This document shows positions 9,956 through 18,580 of a stretch of DNA of 64,000 nucleotides, piece after piece; position 1 is the first letter of the stretch, and each line of letters begins with the position of its first letter. Position numbers and translations under genes: made by a program. The stretch covers positions 62,001 to 126,000 of the forward strand of contig NZ_JACRTE010000004.1 in the NCBI RefSeq assembly GCF_014385105.1, in the 5' to 3' direction. This stretch comes from Qingrenia yutianensis (GTDB taxonomy: Bacteria; Bacillota; Clostridia; UMGS1810). The notes under the pieces are model-generated. The model ran no database searches. It saw only the letters and a program-made list of their open reading frames with translations, and had not been told where the DNA came from.

Positions 9956-11587
9956 ATGAAAAAGACAGTTTTTAATTTTGCGCTTGCGCTTGCACTTGCG
10001 GTAAATACCGCCGTTTTTGCGTCGGGCGATACCGAATTTTTCAGCGACGGTAAAATTACACTTTCGGGAAAGGCTGAGAAAAACGCGTCTGTGACGGTGA
10101 CGGTTTTAAAAGAGGGTGTTACCGCGGACGAGTTTAATGCATCAGACGCGCCCGAAACGCTTTGCCTTTGCTACCGCGAGGTTAAGGCGAATGAAAAAGG
10201 AGATTACACGCTTACCTTTGACATCGGCACAAAAAGTGCGGTTTACGAGGTTTATACGGGCGAAACGGGCAAAGGCGAGCCTGAACATTCGGTGTTAAAA
10301 TATGTAAACGAAACCGAAAATGCGTCGGCGCTGGCGCTCCTTTCGGCGGTGTTTGACATTACAGACGCGGACGAAAAATATGCGGAATTTGAAAACGTTA
10401 TAAAAAACAACACCGCATCGCTCGGCATAAACAAAAAGCTTGCCGAAACGGCGGATATTAAAAAAAGCGCGGAAATATTTTTCGCGGGCGTTTCAAAAGA
10501 TGGAGTAAATTTATATGAAAGCGCGAAAGGCGCGGTTGACAAAGCTATGGCGGTGAGTCTTTTCAACGAGGGAAAAATAAGCCTTACAGGCGAATTTGAA
10601 GAAAGTTTCAATCTGCCCGAAAGCGCGGAAAAGTATCTTAAAAAAGACTGCATAACCGACGAAACACGCGCGCTGATTGACGAAAAAACCAAAAAGACAA
10701 GCGCGGATTTTGCGTCGTTTGACAAAGCCGCGGCGGAGGGCATTGCGCTGGGCGTGATTTATTCGGCGGACGGCGCGGGCAACGTGAAAAACTGTCTTAC
10801 CGACAATGCGGAGCTTTTGGGAATTGACAAAACCAAGGTTACCGACGAATTTGCCGAGAGCATTATAGGAAAGAAATTCGACGCGATTTCAAAAATCGGC
10901 ATTGACTCGTTTGTTCCCGACGAAAAGCCGATACAGGGCGGAGGTTCAAAGGGTTCGCCGTCAAAAGGCGGAGTATCAAGCTCGGGCATAAGCGGTATTA
11001 CACCTCCGGCTGCCGAGCCGATTGACAAATCCTCAAAAGAATTTACCGATTTGGACGGTTTTGAATGGGCGCAGAACGCGATAAACACACTCCGTGCCGA
11101 GGGAATTTTAAACGGCAGGTCGGAGGGAATTTTTGCTCCGTCCGAACTTGTTTTGAGAGAGGAATTTTTGAAAATGCTCCTTTCGGCGGTTACGTTCGAG
11201 GAGCTTGACGGCGCGTTCGATTTTGACGACGTAAAATCGGGCGACTGGTATTACGGCACCGTTAAAAAGGCTTATCTTTGCAAAATTGTAAACGGTATGT
11301 CGGAAAGAATGTTCGGAAGCGGAAACGCGGTATCGCGCCAGGATATGGCTGTGATGTGCTATAACGCGCTTATCAAAAAGGGCGTTATCACTGGCGGTGA
11401 CGCGGAAAACGCGTTTGCCGACGCAGATGATATTGCGCCGTATGCAAAAGAGGCGGTGTCGTATTTAAACAGCATTAAAATCGTTAACGGCGACGAAAAC
11501 GGAAGATTTAATCCGAACGGCACGGCAACGCGCGCGGAGTCGGCACAGATGATTTACAACATTATTGAATTTATGAAAAATAAGTAG
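9956..11587 (+). CDS. SLH-domain cell-surface protein
   Basis: 543 aa with a signal peptide (MKKTVFNFALALALAVNTAVFAS). A little-conserved helical region (about 25-320) and a Gly/Ser/Pro-rich linker (GGGSKGSPSKGG) lead to three S-layer-homology repeats. Repeat one begins FTDLDGFEWAQNAINTL, repeat two DFDDVKSGDWYYGTVKKA and repeat three FADADDIAPYAKEAVSYL; these carry the GILNGRSEGIFAP / GDENGRFNPNGTATRAE blocks typical of SLH. SLH triplets bind pyruvylated secondary cell-wall polymer, so this protein should sit on the cell wall. It lies 36 bp after the second hydrolase and probably shares its transcript. The function of the N-terminal half is not recognised. Confidence 0.85.
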   Translation: MKKTVFNFALALALAVNTAVFASGDTEFFSDGKITLSGKAEKNASVTVTVLKEGVTADEFNASDAPETLCLCYREVKANEKGDYTLTFDIGTKSAVYEVYTGETGKGEPEHSVLKYVNETENASALALLSAVFDITDADEKYAEFENVIKNNTASLGINKKLAETADIKKSAEIFFAGVSKDGVNLYESAKGAVDKAMAVSLFNEGKISLTGEFEESFNLPESAEKYLKKDCITDETRALIDEKTKKTSADFASFDKAAAEGIALGVIYSADGAGNVKNCLTDNAELLGIDKTKVTDEFAESIIGKKFDAISKIGIDSFVPDEKPIQGGGSKGSPSKGGVSSSGISGITPPAAEPIDKSSKEFTDLDGFEWAQNAINTLRAEGILNGRSEGIFAPSELVLREEFLKMLLSAVTFEELDGAFDFDDVKSGDWYYGTVKKAYLCKIVNGMSERMFGSGNAVSRQDMAVMCYNALIKKGVITGGDAENAFADADDIAPYAKEAVSYLNSIKIVNGDENGRFNPNGTATRAESAQMIYNIIEFMKNK

Positions 11588-11606
11588 TGCAGGGGGGATT
11601 TGAACA

Positions 11607-14315
11607 ATGAAAAAATTTATTTCGGCGAAAAGATTTATTTCGGCACTGCTTTGCACCGTTTTGATTTTCGCATTTCTGCCGTCATTCGGCTTTGCGGAGA
11701 ACGGCGAAAGCTTGGAATTTGAGAAAAACGTCAGCCTGTTAAACCTTGCCGGCGTTGTTTCGCAAACTTCGTTCAGCGACGCGGAGCTTCTTGCAAACGT
11801 CAGCCGTGCGGATTTTCTCTATTATGTTTCAAAGCTTTTAAAAATTGAGGAACAGCCGAATGTTGATGAGGAATATTTCACCGACCTTGAAGGTCACTGG
11901 GCAGGAAAGCTTGTTTCGCGGTTTGTGCAAATGGGCGTTATTTGGCCGGGAGATGACAGAATTTTCCGTCCTGAGGACGCTGTAACGCGCGACGAGGCGG
12001 CAAAAATTATCACGTCTGTTTTGGGCTATGACGCGCTTGCAAGGGTGAACGGCGGTTATCCGTCGGGATATTTGCTCATAATGTCAAGGCTCGGAATTTT
12101 CCCGAACGGCGTTGGCGAAAACATCACCTTTGCAGAGGTTATCTATGCGCTTGCAAACGCGCTTGAGGCACCGTGCTACGAGATAAAGAGCCTTGAGGGC
12201 GGTACGGTTTATTACGAGCAGGACGGCGAAAACACACTTTTGAAAGTTTATCACGGCATAAAATCCGACGAGGGATATGTTACAAGTTTCGGAAATATGT
12301 CGCTTGACGGAATCAGCGCCGACGGCGATATTATGTATATCGGCGGTGAAAAATACAACGCGGAAAGCATATCGGGCGCGGACGGATTTTTGGGAAAATA
12401 CGTTGACGTTTACTATTCCGAAAGCGGAAAACAGCGCACCGCGCGCCTTTTGTGCGTATCGGAAAGCGATTCGTCGTTTGAAACAGACGCAACGGATATT
12501 GACACTCTTGACGCGGACTACAGGCTTAATTATTACAAGGACGGCGCGGACAAGACTTCTTCAAAAAAACTTGCACGCTCAATCCGCGTTTTGTATAACG
12601 GTGCGTTAAAGCAGGACGGCATACGCGATATGTTTGCAAACCTCAAAAACGGTACTGTAAGACTTGTTGACGCGGACGAAAACGGAACTTACGAATATGC
12701 AGTTGTAAACGATTATTCCGATTTTGTAGCAGGATATGCCGACGCGGAAAAGAGCATTATTTACGATAAAGCCGGCAAGACGGAATATGAGCTTGAAAAG
12801 TTTGACAGATACGCGGTTTTGGACGTATCTGGTGCAAAAACAAGCATTTCGGGCATAAAGGAAAACACGGTTTTGTCGGTTGCGGTGAGCGAGGACAAAA
12901 CGTCATATATTGAAATTATCGTTTCAAATGCAATCGTTTCGGGCAGTGCGGACGAAATATTAACAAGCGGAAACGATACGTTTATTACGGTTGACGGAAA
13001 CGAATACAAAATCAGCGCGGAATGTGCCGAAAAAGACGCGGTTTATGCAGGTTACAAGGGCACGTTTTATTTGAACGCGTTCGGCGAAATTGCCTATATT
13101 AAGCCAGATATGTCGTCCGATTTCCGCTACGGATACATCACTCACGGAGAGATTGCCGAGGACACTCACCCCAAGGCGGTGCAGATTGAGCTGTTCGACG
13201 ACACGGGCGCGCTTAAAATGCGCAAAATCGAGGACAACATTGTGATGGACGGCGAGAAAATCAAAAAGGCAGAAGATGCGCTTACGCTTGAATGGGCGAA
13301 AAACAAGGTTATTCAACCGCAGATGATAAGATACAAAACCGACGCGGACGGAAAAATTACACACATTGACACCGTTTACAAAAACGGCGAATACGAAAAC
13401 GGAAAAGATGCGCTTTTGGAAACAATTCCCGTTGACGACAGCCTTGCAAGCTCGGACGTACAGAGAATTTTCTCGTGTACGGCAAGCTCGCGCAGAATAG
13501 GAACAAACGTTGTTTTCACCAACAGCACAAAGCTGTTTTTCGTGCCGAAATACGACGATATTAAAAACGAAAACTACGAAAGCAGTGACTTTTCAATCGG
13601 CGCGTTTGCCGATATGGTGATAGATTCGGGCGTTAACGCGGCCGGATACCGTGCCGACGAAACCGCGGTTTACGAGGACGCGGTGGTATGCTACGGCAAG
13701 GGCACGGGCGAGGCACACGACGACAATACGAATGTTTTTGTGTTAAAGGATATCAAAAAGGCGAGCGACGCGGAAGGATTTATCGGCACAAAGATTTACG
13801 GTTTGAGAGGCGGAAACGAGGTGTCGCTGTTTATTGCGGATTCGTATGTTTCGCAGTTTGAGGCATTGGGTCTTGCCGAGGGCGACCTGTTATCTCTCCG
13901 GACTGACAATCAGGGAAAAGTAAGCGATATTATCGTTTTATACGATTTCAGCCAGGGCGGTGAGCCGTTTGCGCAGACGGGAAGCAAGTGGTATGACAAA
14001 AACAGATTTAACAACAATTACACCACGTTTTCACAGAAATTCGCGATGTCGTTTATGTATGCCGGATACAAGTCGGGCAATCTGATAAAGGGAATTTACG
14101 ACATTTCGCAGGACGCATACGACAGCAGTGAGGCGTTTGACGTATCGGCGGTTAAGATTATTGTGGTGGACAGCGGACGCACCAAAGGCAACAAAGTTTA
14201 TGCCGGCAGGGCGGCGGATATTAAGTGCGCCGCGGCGGTCGGAAATGAAAACAGTTCCAAGCTGTTTGTGCATTACAGATATTTAAACGTCAAGGACGTT
14301 GTGGTTTATAAGTAG
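11607..14315 (+). CDS. Large SLH-domain surface protein, last gene of the secreted-protein run
   Basis: ATG at 11607 follows an AGGGGGG ribosome binding site 19 bp after the previous stop. The 902-aa product has a signal peptide (hydrophobic stretch FISALLCTVLIFAFLPSFGFA) and SLH-like repeats near the N-terminus (about 35-190: FTDLEGHWAGKLVSRFVQMG, then FRPEDAVTRDEAAKIIT). Most of the rest is a long beta-rich region with no named domain that I recognise. N-terminal SLH placement and size fit an S-layer or surface structural protein, or a scaffold for the neighbouring enzymes. A strong terminator follows immediately. Confidence 0.78.
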   Translation: MKKFISAKRFISALLCTVLIFAFLPSFGFAENGESLEFEKNVSLLNLAGVVSQTSFSDAELLANVSRADFLYYVSKLLKIEEQPNVDEEYFTDLEGHWAGKLVSRFVQMGVIWPGDDRIFRPEDAVTRDEAAKIITSVLGYDALARVNGGYPSGYLLIMSRLGIFPNGVGENITFAEVIYALANALEAPCYEIKSLEGGTVYYEQDGENTLLKVYHGIKSDEGYVTSFGNMSLDGISADGDIMYIGGEKYNAESISGADGFLGKYVDVYYSESGKQRTARLLCVSESDSSFETDATDIDTLDADYRLNYYKDGADKTSSKKLARSIRVLYNGALKQDGIRDMFANLKNGTVRLVDADENGTYEYAVVNDYSDFVAGYADAEKSIIYDKAGKTEYELEKFDRYAVLDVSGAKTSISGIKENTVLSVAVSEDKTSYIEIIVSNAIVSGSADEILTSGNDTFITVDGNEYKISAECAEKDAVYAGYKGTFYLNAFGEIAYIKPDMSSDFRYGYITHGEIAEDTHPKAVQIELFDDTGALKMRKIEDNIVMDGEKIKKAEDALTLEWAKNKVIQPQMIRYKTDADGKITHIDTVYKNGEYENGKDALLETIPVDDSLASSDVQRIFSCTASSRRIGTNVVFTNSTKLFFVPKYDDIKNENYESSDFSIGAFADMVIDSGVNAAGYRADETAVYEDAVVCYGKGTGEAHDDNTNVFVLKDIKKASDAEGFIGTKIYGLRGGNEVSLFIADSYVSQFEALGLAEGDLLSLRTDNQGKVSDIIVLYDFSQGGEPFAQTGSKWYDKNRFNNNYTTFSQKFAMSFMYAGYKSGNLIKGIYDISQDAYDSSEAFDVSAVKIIVVDSGRTKGNKVYAGRAADIKCAAAVGNENSSKLFVHYRYLNVKDVVVYK

Positions 14316-14322
14316 GAGATGG

Positions 14323-14354
14323 GGCACGGAGAGATTTCTCCGTGCCTCTTTTTA
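14323..14354 (+). terminator. Rho-independent terminator ending the secreted-protein run
   Basis: A perfect 10-bp stem (GGCACGGAGA 14323-14332 with TCTCCGTGCC 14337-14346), a GATT loop and a T-rich tail (TCTTTTT) start 8 bp after the stop codon. This marks the end of the transcript that begins upstream of the window. Confidence 0.93.
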
Positions 14355-14362
14355 TCGGAAAA

Positions 14363-14388
14363 GCGGGACGATGTAGGCATCGTCCCGC
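14363..14388. repeat. Palindromic REP-like element (single arm)
   Basis: GCGGGACGATG (14363-14373) is the exact reverse complement of CATCGTCCCGC (14378-14388), with a TAGG loop. The same GGGACGATG/CATCGTCCC core recurs in the paired element at 15901-15976. Placed just after a terminator, it looks like a dispersed intergenic palindrome rather than a second terminator, since no T-run follows. Confidence 0.75.
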
Positions 14389-14438
14389 CGGGTTCACGGA
14401 AACCGCAAAAAAATTTAACATCAATCACGGATATGCTA

Positions 14439-14467
14439 TTGAAATTTAAAAATTTATATGCTAAAAT
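14439..14467 (+). promoter_or_regulatory. Sigma-A type promoter for the PHP-domain gene
   Basis: TTGAAA (14439-14444), a 17-bp spacer and TAAAAT (14462-14467). It lies 20 bp upstream of the ATG at 14487, with GAGGTGA between, so the PHP gene is transcribed separately from the secreted-protein run. Confidence 0.7.
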
Positions 14468-14486
14468 TATGGCGAGGTGAAATATT

Positions 14487-15863
14487 ATGGCAGCAAAATC
14501 AAATGAAATTTACAATTTTACCGTGTCACCGTCGGTTATAAAGGCAGACACGGACAGTACGGTTATTATAGAGAGCCAAAGCGGAACGTTCAGTTTTTTT
14601 GACGGTATGGAATACGACGTTATTTTTATTCCGACCGAAAAGAGCGATGTGCCGTCGGATGAGGAAATGTCGCTTTCCGGCTGGGACAAAAACAGGGTTG
14701 TTCACACTTTTAAGGCAAAAGACGGAAAACTTACATTAACACATAAATTTTTGGGCGAACAGGAATGGCGGATTAAAATTTCGTCCACCGAGGAGAGATA
14801 TGATCAATACGAAAATGACAACAACATTGCTTTTTCGCGCGGACGCTGGAAATACATTGCCGCGGTTAAGAAAGGCATAACACTTTCGGTTTACTCGCTT
14901 TATCCCGACTTATACGAAAGAAACGTTAAAAAGTGCGATTTTCACATACATACCAATTTTTCAGACGGCACAGAAACGCCCGAGCGCACGACGGCAAACT
15001 ACCGCAAAAAGGGTTTTGACATCATTTCGATAACCGACCACAACATTTACAATGCGTCGGCGGAGGTTGCAAAAAAGCTTGATTTTATGCACAATTTCAA
15101 GCTTATCCCCGGTGAGGAGGTTCATAACGGCTACGCACGTCAGCTCCACATTGTAAATGTCGGCAGTAAATACAGCGTGAATGACATATTTTTGGACGAG
15201 CCGGAACGCGTGAAGGCAGAAGTTGAGGCGCTTAAAGGAGAGGTTGAGGTCCCCGAGGGCGTGGACGAGAGAGAATATCTTTACAGGGTTTGGACGTACA
15301 GAGAGATTAAAAAAAGCGGAGGTTATGCGATATATCCGCACCCGTTCTGGACGTGGAAAGGGCATTATCACGTTGAAACCGATATGAGCGAGGCTGTGAT
15401 GAAAAACGGTCTTTGCGACGCGTTTGAGCTTTTGGGCGGCTGTTCGGTGAAGGAGAACAATTTGCAGGTTGCGCTTTATTACAGTTTGCAGAAAAACGGT
15501 CTTAAAATGCCGATTGTCGGTTCGAGCGACAGCCACACCACAATGCCCGGTGCGCAGTGGTTTGACGAGGATTCCACCGTTTTATTTGAAAAGGACGGCG
15601 ACACAATCGGCGCGATTGACGGCGGTTACAGCGTTGCGGTTGAGTCGGTTCAGGGCGAGGAGATACGCGTTTTCGGCGATTTCAGAATGATGAAATACAC
15701 GCATTTTCTCATTGAGAATTATTTTGCAAGGCGCGCCGAGATTTGCAATGCGTCGGGAATTTTTGTTGAGAGGTATTTATTGGGCGATACAGGCTGCAGG
15801 GATATTATTTGCGCGTGCGAGGACAGAATTAAGAAATTTGAAAATGAATTTTTTGGGAGATAG
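14487..15863 (+). CDS. PHP-domain metal-dependent phosphoesterase with N-terminal beta domain
   Basis: 458 aa, cytoplasmic (no signal peptide). The first about 140 residues form a beta-rich domain. The PHP domain starts at CDFHIHTNFSDGTETP (HxH metal ligands plus the FSDG block) and continues with ISITDHNIY (Asp-His), PGEEVHNGYARQLHIV, a YPHPFWTW histidine and VGSSDSHTT (Asp-x-His). These are the usual metal ligands of the PHP superfamily (PolC-PHP, histidinol phosphatase, RNase AM), which hydrolyse phosphoesters. The extra N-terminal domain and absence of any polymerase or histidine-pathway gene nearby leave the substrate open. Single-gene transcript with its own promoter and terminator. Confidence 0.83.
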   Translation: MAAKSNEIYNFTVSPSVIKADTDSTVIIESQSGTFSFFDGMEYDVIFIPTEKSDVPSDEEMSLSGWDKNRVVHTFKAKDGKLTLTHKFLGEQEWRIKISSTEERYDQYENDNNIAFSRGRWKYIAAVKKGITLSVYSLYPDLYERNVKKCDFHIHTNFSDGTETPERTTANYRKKGFDIISITDHNIYNASAEVAKKLDFMHNFKLIPGEEVHNGYARQLHIVNVGSKYSVNDIFLDEPERVKAEVEALKGEVEVPEGVDEREYLYRVWTYREIKKSGGYAIYPHPFWTWKGHYHVETDMSEAVMKNGLCDAFELLGGCSVKENNLQVALYYSLQKNGLKMPIVGSSDSHTTMPGAQWFDEDSTVLFEKDGDTIGAIDGGYSVAVESVQGEEIRVFGDFRMMKYTHFLIENYFARRAEICNASGIFVERYLLGDTGCRDIICACEDRIKKFENEFFGR

Positions 15864-15900
15864 AGATTGTTTCCCGTTTATTTAGATTATGAATGTAAAT

Positions 15901-15976
15901 TGTAGGGGGCGATGCCCACATCGCCCCGTTTTGGTTTTCGATTGCCGAACGGGACGATGTGGGCATCGTCCCTACA
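15901..15976. repeat. Paired palindromic (BIME/MITE-like) intergenic element
   Basis: Two inverted arms of 27-28 nt face each other across a 21-nt centre. The left arm starts TGTAGGGGGCGATG and the right arm ends CATCGTCCCTACA; each arm is itself a palindrome around CCCACATCG or GATGTGGGC. One arm matches the element at 14363-14388. Such TGTAGGG-ended palindromes behave as dispersed non-coding repeats; no coding function is visible. Confidence 0.8.
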
Positions 15977-16043
15977 TTTTGCTTGACTAATCTGCACGGC
16001 ATATGTTAAAATTAAATTAGGAAATATACATTTAAGGTTATTT

Positions 16044-16083
16044 ACCGCGGTGAAACATAGAAAATGCTTTATCGCGGTTTTTT
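16044..16083 (+). terminator. Probable terminator downstream of the PHP gene
   Basis: ACCGCG (16044-16049) pairs with CGCGGT (16073-16078); the stem extends inward through GTGAAACAT / ATGCTTTAT with one mismatch and two wobble pairs around an AGAAA loop, and a run of T follows (16078-16083). The rest of the 15864-16276 gap is AT-rich, with the paired palindrome at 15901 and a possible TATAAT (16227-16232) for the next gene. Confidence 0.65.
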
Positions 16084-16276
16084 AACGCGTATTTATGTTG
16101 AAAAATCAACAAAATTTAAAAATTTTAAAAAATTTTTTTGCCCGAAAAGCTATATTTTTACGGGGTTTTGCAAAAACTTTCCCTAATGTGGCAAAAAAAC
16201 AAAAATACATTTTTGCACTTTGCTTGTATAATAAACTCGTACAAAGGAAGTGCGGATAAAAGGAGCCGCGGTTGAA

Positions 16277-18280
16277 ATGAACAAACGACAGATTGAAATT
16301 TTGAAAAATCTTCATTCAAAAAAAGAATTTACCACTTTTGCGCATCTTGCGGAGAAATTTAACGTATCGGTTAAAACGGTGAGAAACGACATCAGCGCGA
16401 TTAGGGATTTCCTTGACGGTGAAAGCTTAAACACAGCCGGGGCGGATTTCGGTTCGGGCTTAATCGAAACAAAAACACATCTCGGTGTCAGGCTCAACAT
16501 ATCTGAGGAAGAATGGCAGAAAATTTCTTTGCAGAATGACGGAAACGACGAAAAAGACGCTGTTTTTTTTATCATTCGCCATTTGATGAAAAATAAAAGT
16601 CTCACCGCTCAAAGATTGGCGGAGCAATACTATTTGAGCCGTACACAGCTTGAAAAGGTGATTTCTAAAGTTTCCAAATGGTTTTTTGAAAAGCACATTC
16701 CGTTTGAAAGGCGCAGAGGAAAGGGAATTTCAATCCGATGCAGTGAATTTAACTACCGTATGGCGCTTTTGGCGCATTGCCGTGAGAACATCGCGTTTTA
16801 CTCAGAGCTTGCAAATGTCGGAGGCAGTGAGGTATTTGTTGTAGGATATGAAGATTATCGGGCAATATGCGGTGCACTTGACGGCTTTGAACCGAAAAAG
16901 GCATCGGAGGCGCTCAAAAAGACCGAAGAACAATTCGGGCTTACTTTAAACTACGCGTCGGGCTTCGACCTTTTGTTCCTCATTTCGCTTTGCATTATGC
17001 GAACCGGCGAAAACATCGAGGTGCCGCCGAGCGAAAAACGCATCACCGACGGAGGATCGGACGCGCTTTTTGCGGACGAGCTTATAAAAAGGCTTGAGAG
17101 TGCATACAATATTATTTTACCGCAAAATGAGAAAAAATTCATTGAATTTGCGGCGGAAATTTCGGAAATCCGCGAGTTTGACGACGTTTCGGCACGAAGA
17201 AATTTTGAGGCTATGAACATTGAGCTTTGCCGTTTCACAATGAGGGCGGTTACGCTTATCGGCGAGGTTACGGGAGCTGCACTCCGCGACGACAAGTTTT
17301 TTGTAAAACAGATGTTTTTACAGCTTAAAGTTACAATCGCACGGCTTAAATACGGAATTGTTTTTAAAAACGGACTTCTTTCGCAGATTAAGCTAAATTA
17401 TCCGAATATGATGGCGATTGCGTGGTTTTTGGGAAACATTTTTGAAAAAGAACTTGAACTCGAACTCAACGAAAACGAGGCGGGATTTTTGGCGCTGCAC
17501 ATCGGCGGTGCGATTGAAAGACAGCTTTCCTCGGTCACCGCGTGCATTGTGTGCGACTACGGCGTGGGAATTTCACAGGTTTTGAAAGAAAAAATTATGC
17601 GCCGTATTCCCGAAATTAAAATTACGTCGGTATTTTCGGGCCGCGACATACACAAAATAAAGAGTGAGATGTGCGATTTCATCATTTCGGCGACGTCGCT
17701 CGACGGGTACAGACTTAACCGCGACATTATAAATGTAGGAAATCTTTTAAGCGCGTCCGACATTGAACGGCTTGAAGAACAGGTCAAAACGGTGAGAACG
17801 AAAAGGCGCGGAGGAATTAAACAGCTTAAGCCGAAAACGTCGCTTTTCAACACCGAACTGATTTTTCCGAAATGCGATTTTTCAAAAAAGGAAGAACTTT
17901 TGCATATGATGTGCGCAAGGCTTGAAAACCTCGGTTATGTGACACAGGGGTTTGAAAAAACGGTTCTCGAGCGCGAAAAGAGCACACCCACCGATATAGG
18001 AAACGGATTTGCGCTTCCTCACGGACTCGGAAATTTTGTAAACCATTCGGCGGCGGCTTTTGCAACTCTCAAAGAGCCGATTGAGTGGACAAAAAACGGC
18101 GACACGGCGGACATTGTTTTTCTTGCCGCGTTTGATATGGACGAGAGCGGAGAGATAAAAGAAGAAATTGTGAGATTTTACAAATCACTTGTTTCATTTA
18201 TGGAACAGGACGGTAATTGCGATAAATTGAGAAACACCACCGACACAAACGAGATTATCAAAATTTTTGACCAATGGTAG
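16277..18280 (+). CDS. PRD-containing PTS-controlled transcriptional regulator (HTH / PRD / EIIB / EIIA)
   Basis: ATG at 16277 follows AGGAG (16261-16265); the upstream in-frame GTG at 16250 has no separate ribosome binding site. The 667-aa product has an N-terminal HTH (TFAHLAEKFNVSVKTVRNDI), a second HTH-like segment (LTAQRLAEQYYLSRTQLEKVI), PRD region(s), a gatB-like EIIB domain (CIVCDYGVGISQVL, Cys acceptor) and a C-terminal EIIA2 domain (GNGFALPHG, His acceptor). This is the MtlR/LicR-type activator plan: phosphorylation by HPr and EII controls DNA binding. In the last PRD the His after the helix FFVKQMF is Gln (LQLKVTIARLKYG) while the second His (LALHIGG) is present. It heads the PTS locus and most likely regulates it. 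Confidence 0.88.
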   Translation: MNKRQIEILKNLHSKKEFTTFAHLAEKFNVSVKTVRNDISAIRDFLDGESLNTAGADFGSGLIETKTHLGVRLNISEEEWQKISLQNDGNDEKDAVFFIIRHLMKNKSLTAQRLAEQYYLSRTQLEKVISKVSKWFFEKHIPFERRRGKGISIRCSEFNYRMALLAHCRENIAFYSELANVGGSEVFVVGYEDYRAICGALDGFEPKKASEALKKTEEQFGLTLNYASGFDLLFLISLCIMRTGENIEVPPSEKRITDGGSDALFADELIKRLESAYNIILPQNEKKFIEFAAEISEIREFDDVSARRNFEAMNIELCRFTMRAVTLIGEVTGAALRDDKFFVKQMFLQLKVTIARLKYGIVFKNGLLSQIKLNYPNMMAIAWFLGNIFEKELELELNENEAGFLALHIGGAIERQLSSVTACIVCDYGVGISQVLKEKIMRRIPEIKITSVFSGRDIHKIKSEMCDFIISATSLDGYRLNRDIINVGNLLSASDIERLEEQVKTVRTKRRGGIKQLKPKTSLFNTELIFPKCDFSKKEELLHMMCARLENLGYVTQGFEKTVLEREKSTPTDIGNGFALPHGLGNFVNHSAAAFATLKEPIEWTKNGDTADIVFLAAFDMDESGEIKEEIVRFYKSLVSFMEQDGNCDKLRNTTDTNEIIKIFDQW

Positions 18281-18319
18281 CTTTAAAGGTGTTTAACCTA
18301 CGGAAAGGGGTTGACTTTT

Positions 18320-18574
18320 ATGGTAAAGACGGAATACGAAATCAGGCATGAGGAGGGTTTGCACGCACGTCCGGCATCGGATTTGTGCAAAGAGGCAAAC
18401 AGGTTTAAAAGCAGTGTGACCATATCAAAGGACGGCGAGGATTACGACGCTAAAAGCGTTTTGATGGTGCTTTGTATGGGAGCGGTGAAAGGTGATGTGA
18501 TTGAGATACGCGCGGAGGGCGACGACGAAAAAGAGGCGCTCGAGGCGGTTATTAAATCGTTGGATACGGAGTGA
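18320..18574 (+). CDS. ptsH: Phosphocarrier protein HPr
   Basis: Starting at ATG 18320 (ribosome binding site GGAAAGGGG ending 18310) puts the phospho-acceptor at His15 (EEGLHARPAS) and the HPr-kinase site at Ser46 (DAKSVLMVL), exactly as in Gram-positive HPr, so I prefer this to the in-frame TTG at 18311. The product is 84 aa. HPr passes phosphate from enzyme I to EIIA, and its Ser46-P form drives catabolite repression through CcpA. It lies directly upstream of ptsI and is followed by the EII genes, so this locus carries general and sugar-specific PTS parts together. Confidence 0.96.
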   Translation: MVKTEYEIRHEEGLHARPASDLCKEANRFKSSVTISKDGEDYDAKSVLMVLCMGAVKGDVIEIRAEGDDEKEALEAVIKSLDTE

Positions 18575-18580
18575 TTTAAG

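Noticed and set aside
16250..16276. GTG at 16250 as the start of the PRD regulator
   Set aside because: No ribosome binding site at proper distance; AGGAG and ATG at 16277 fit better and homologous HTH regions start at the ATG.
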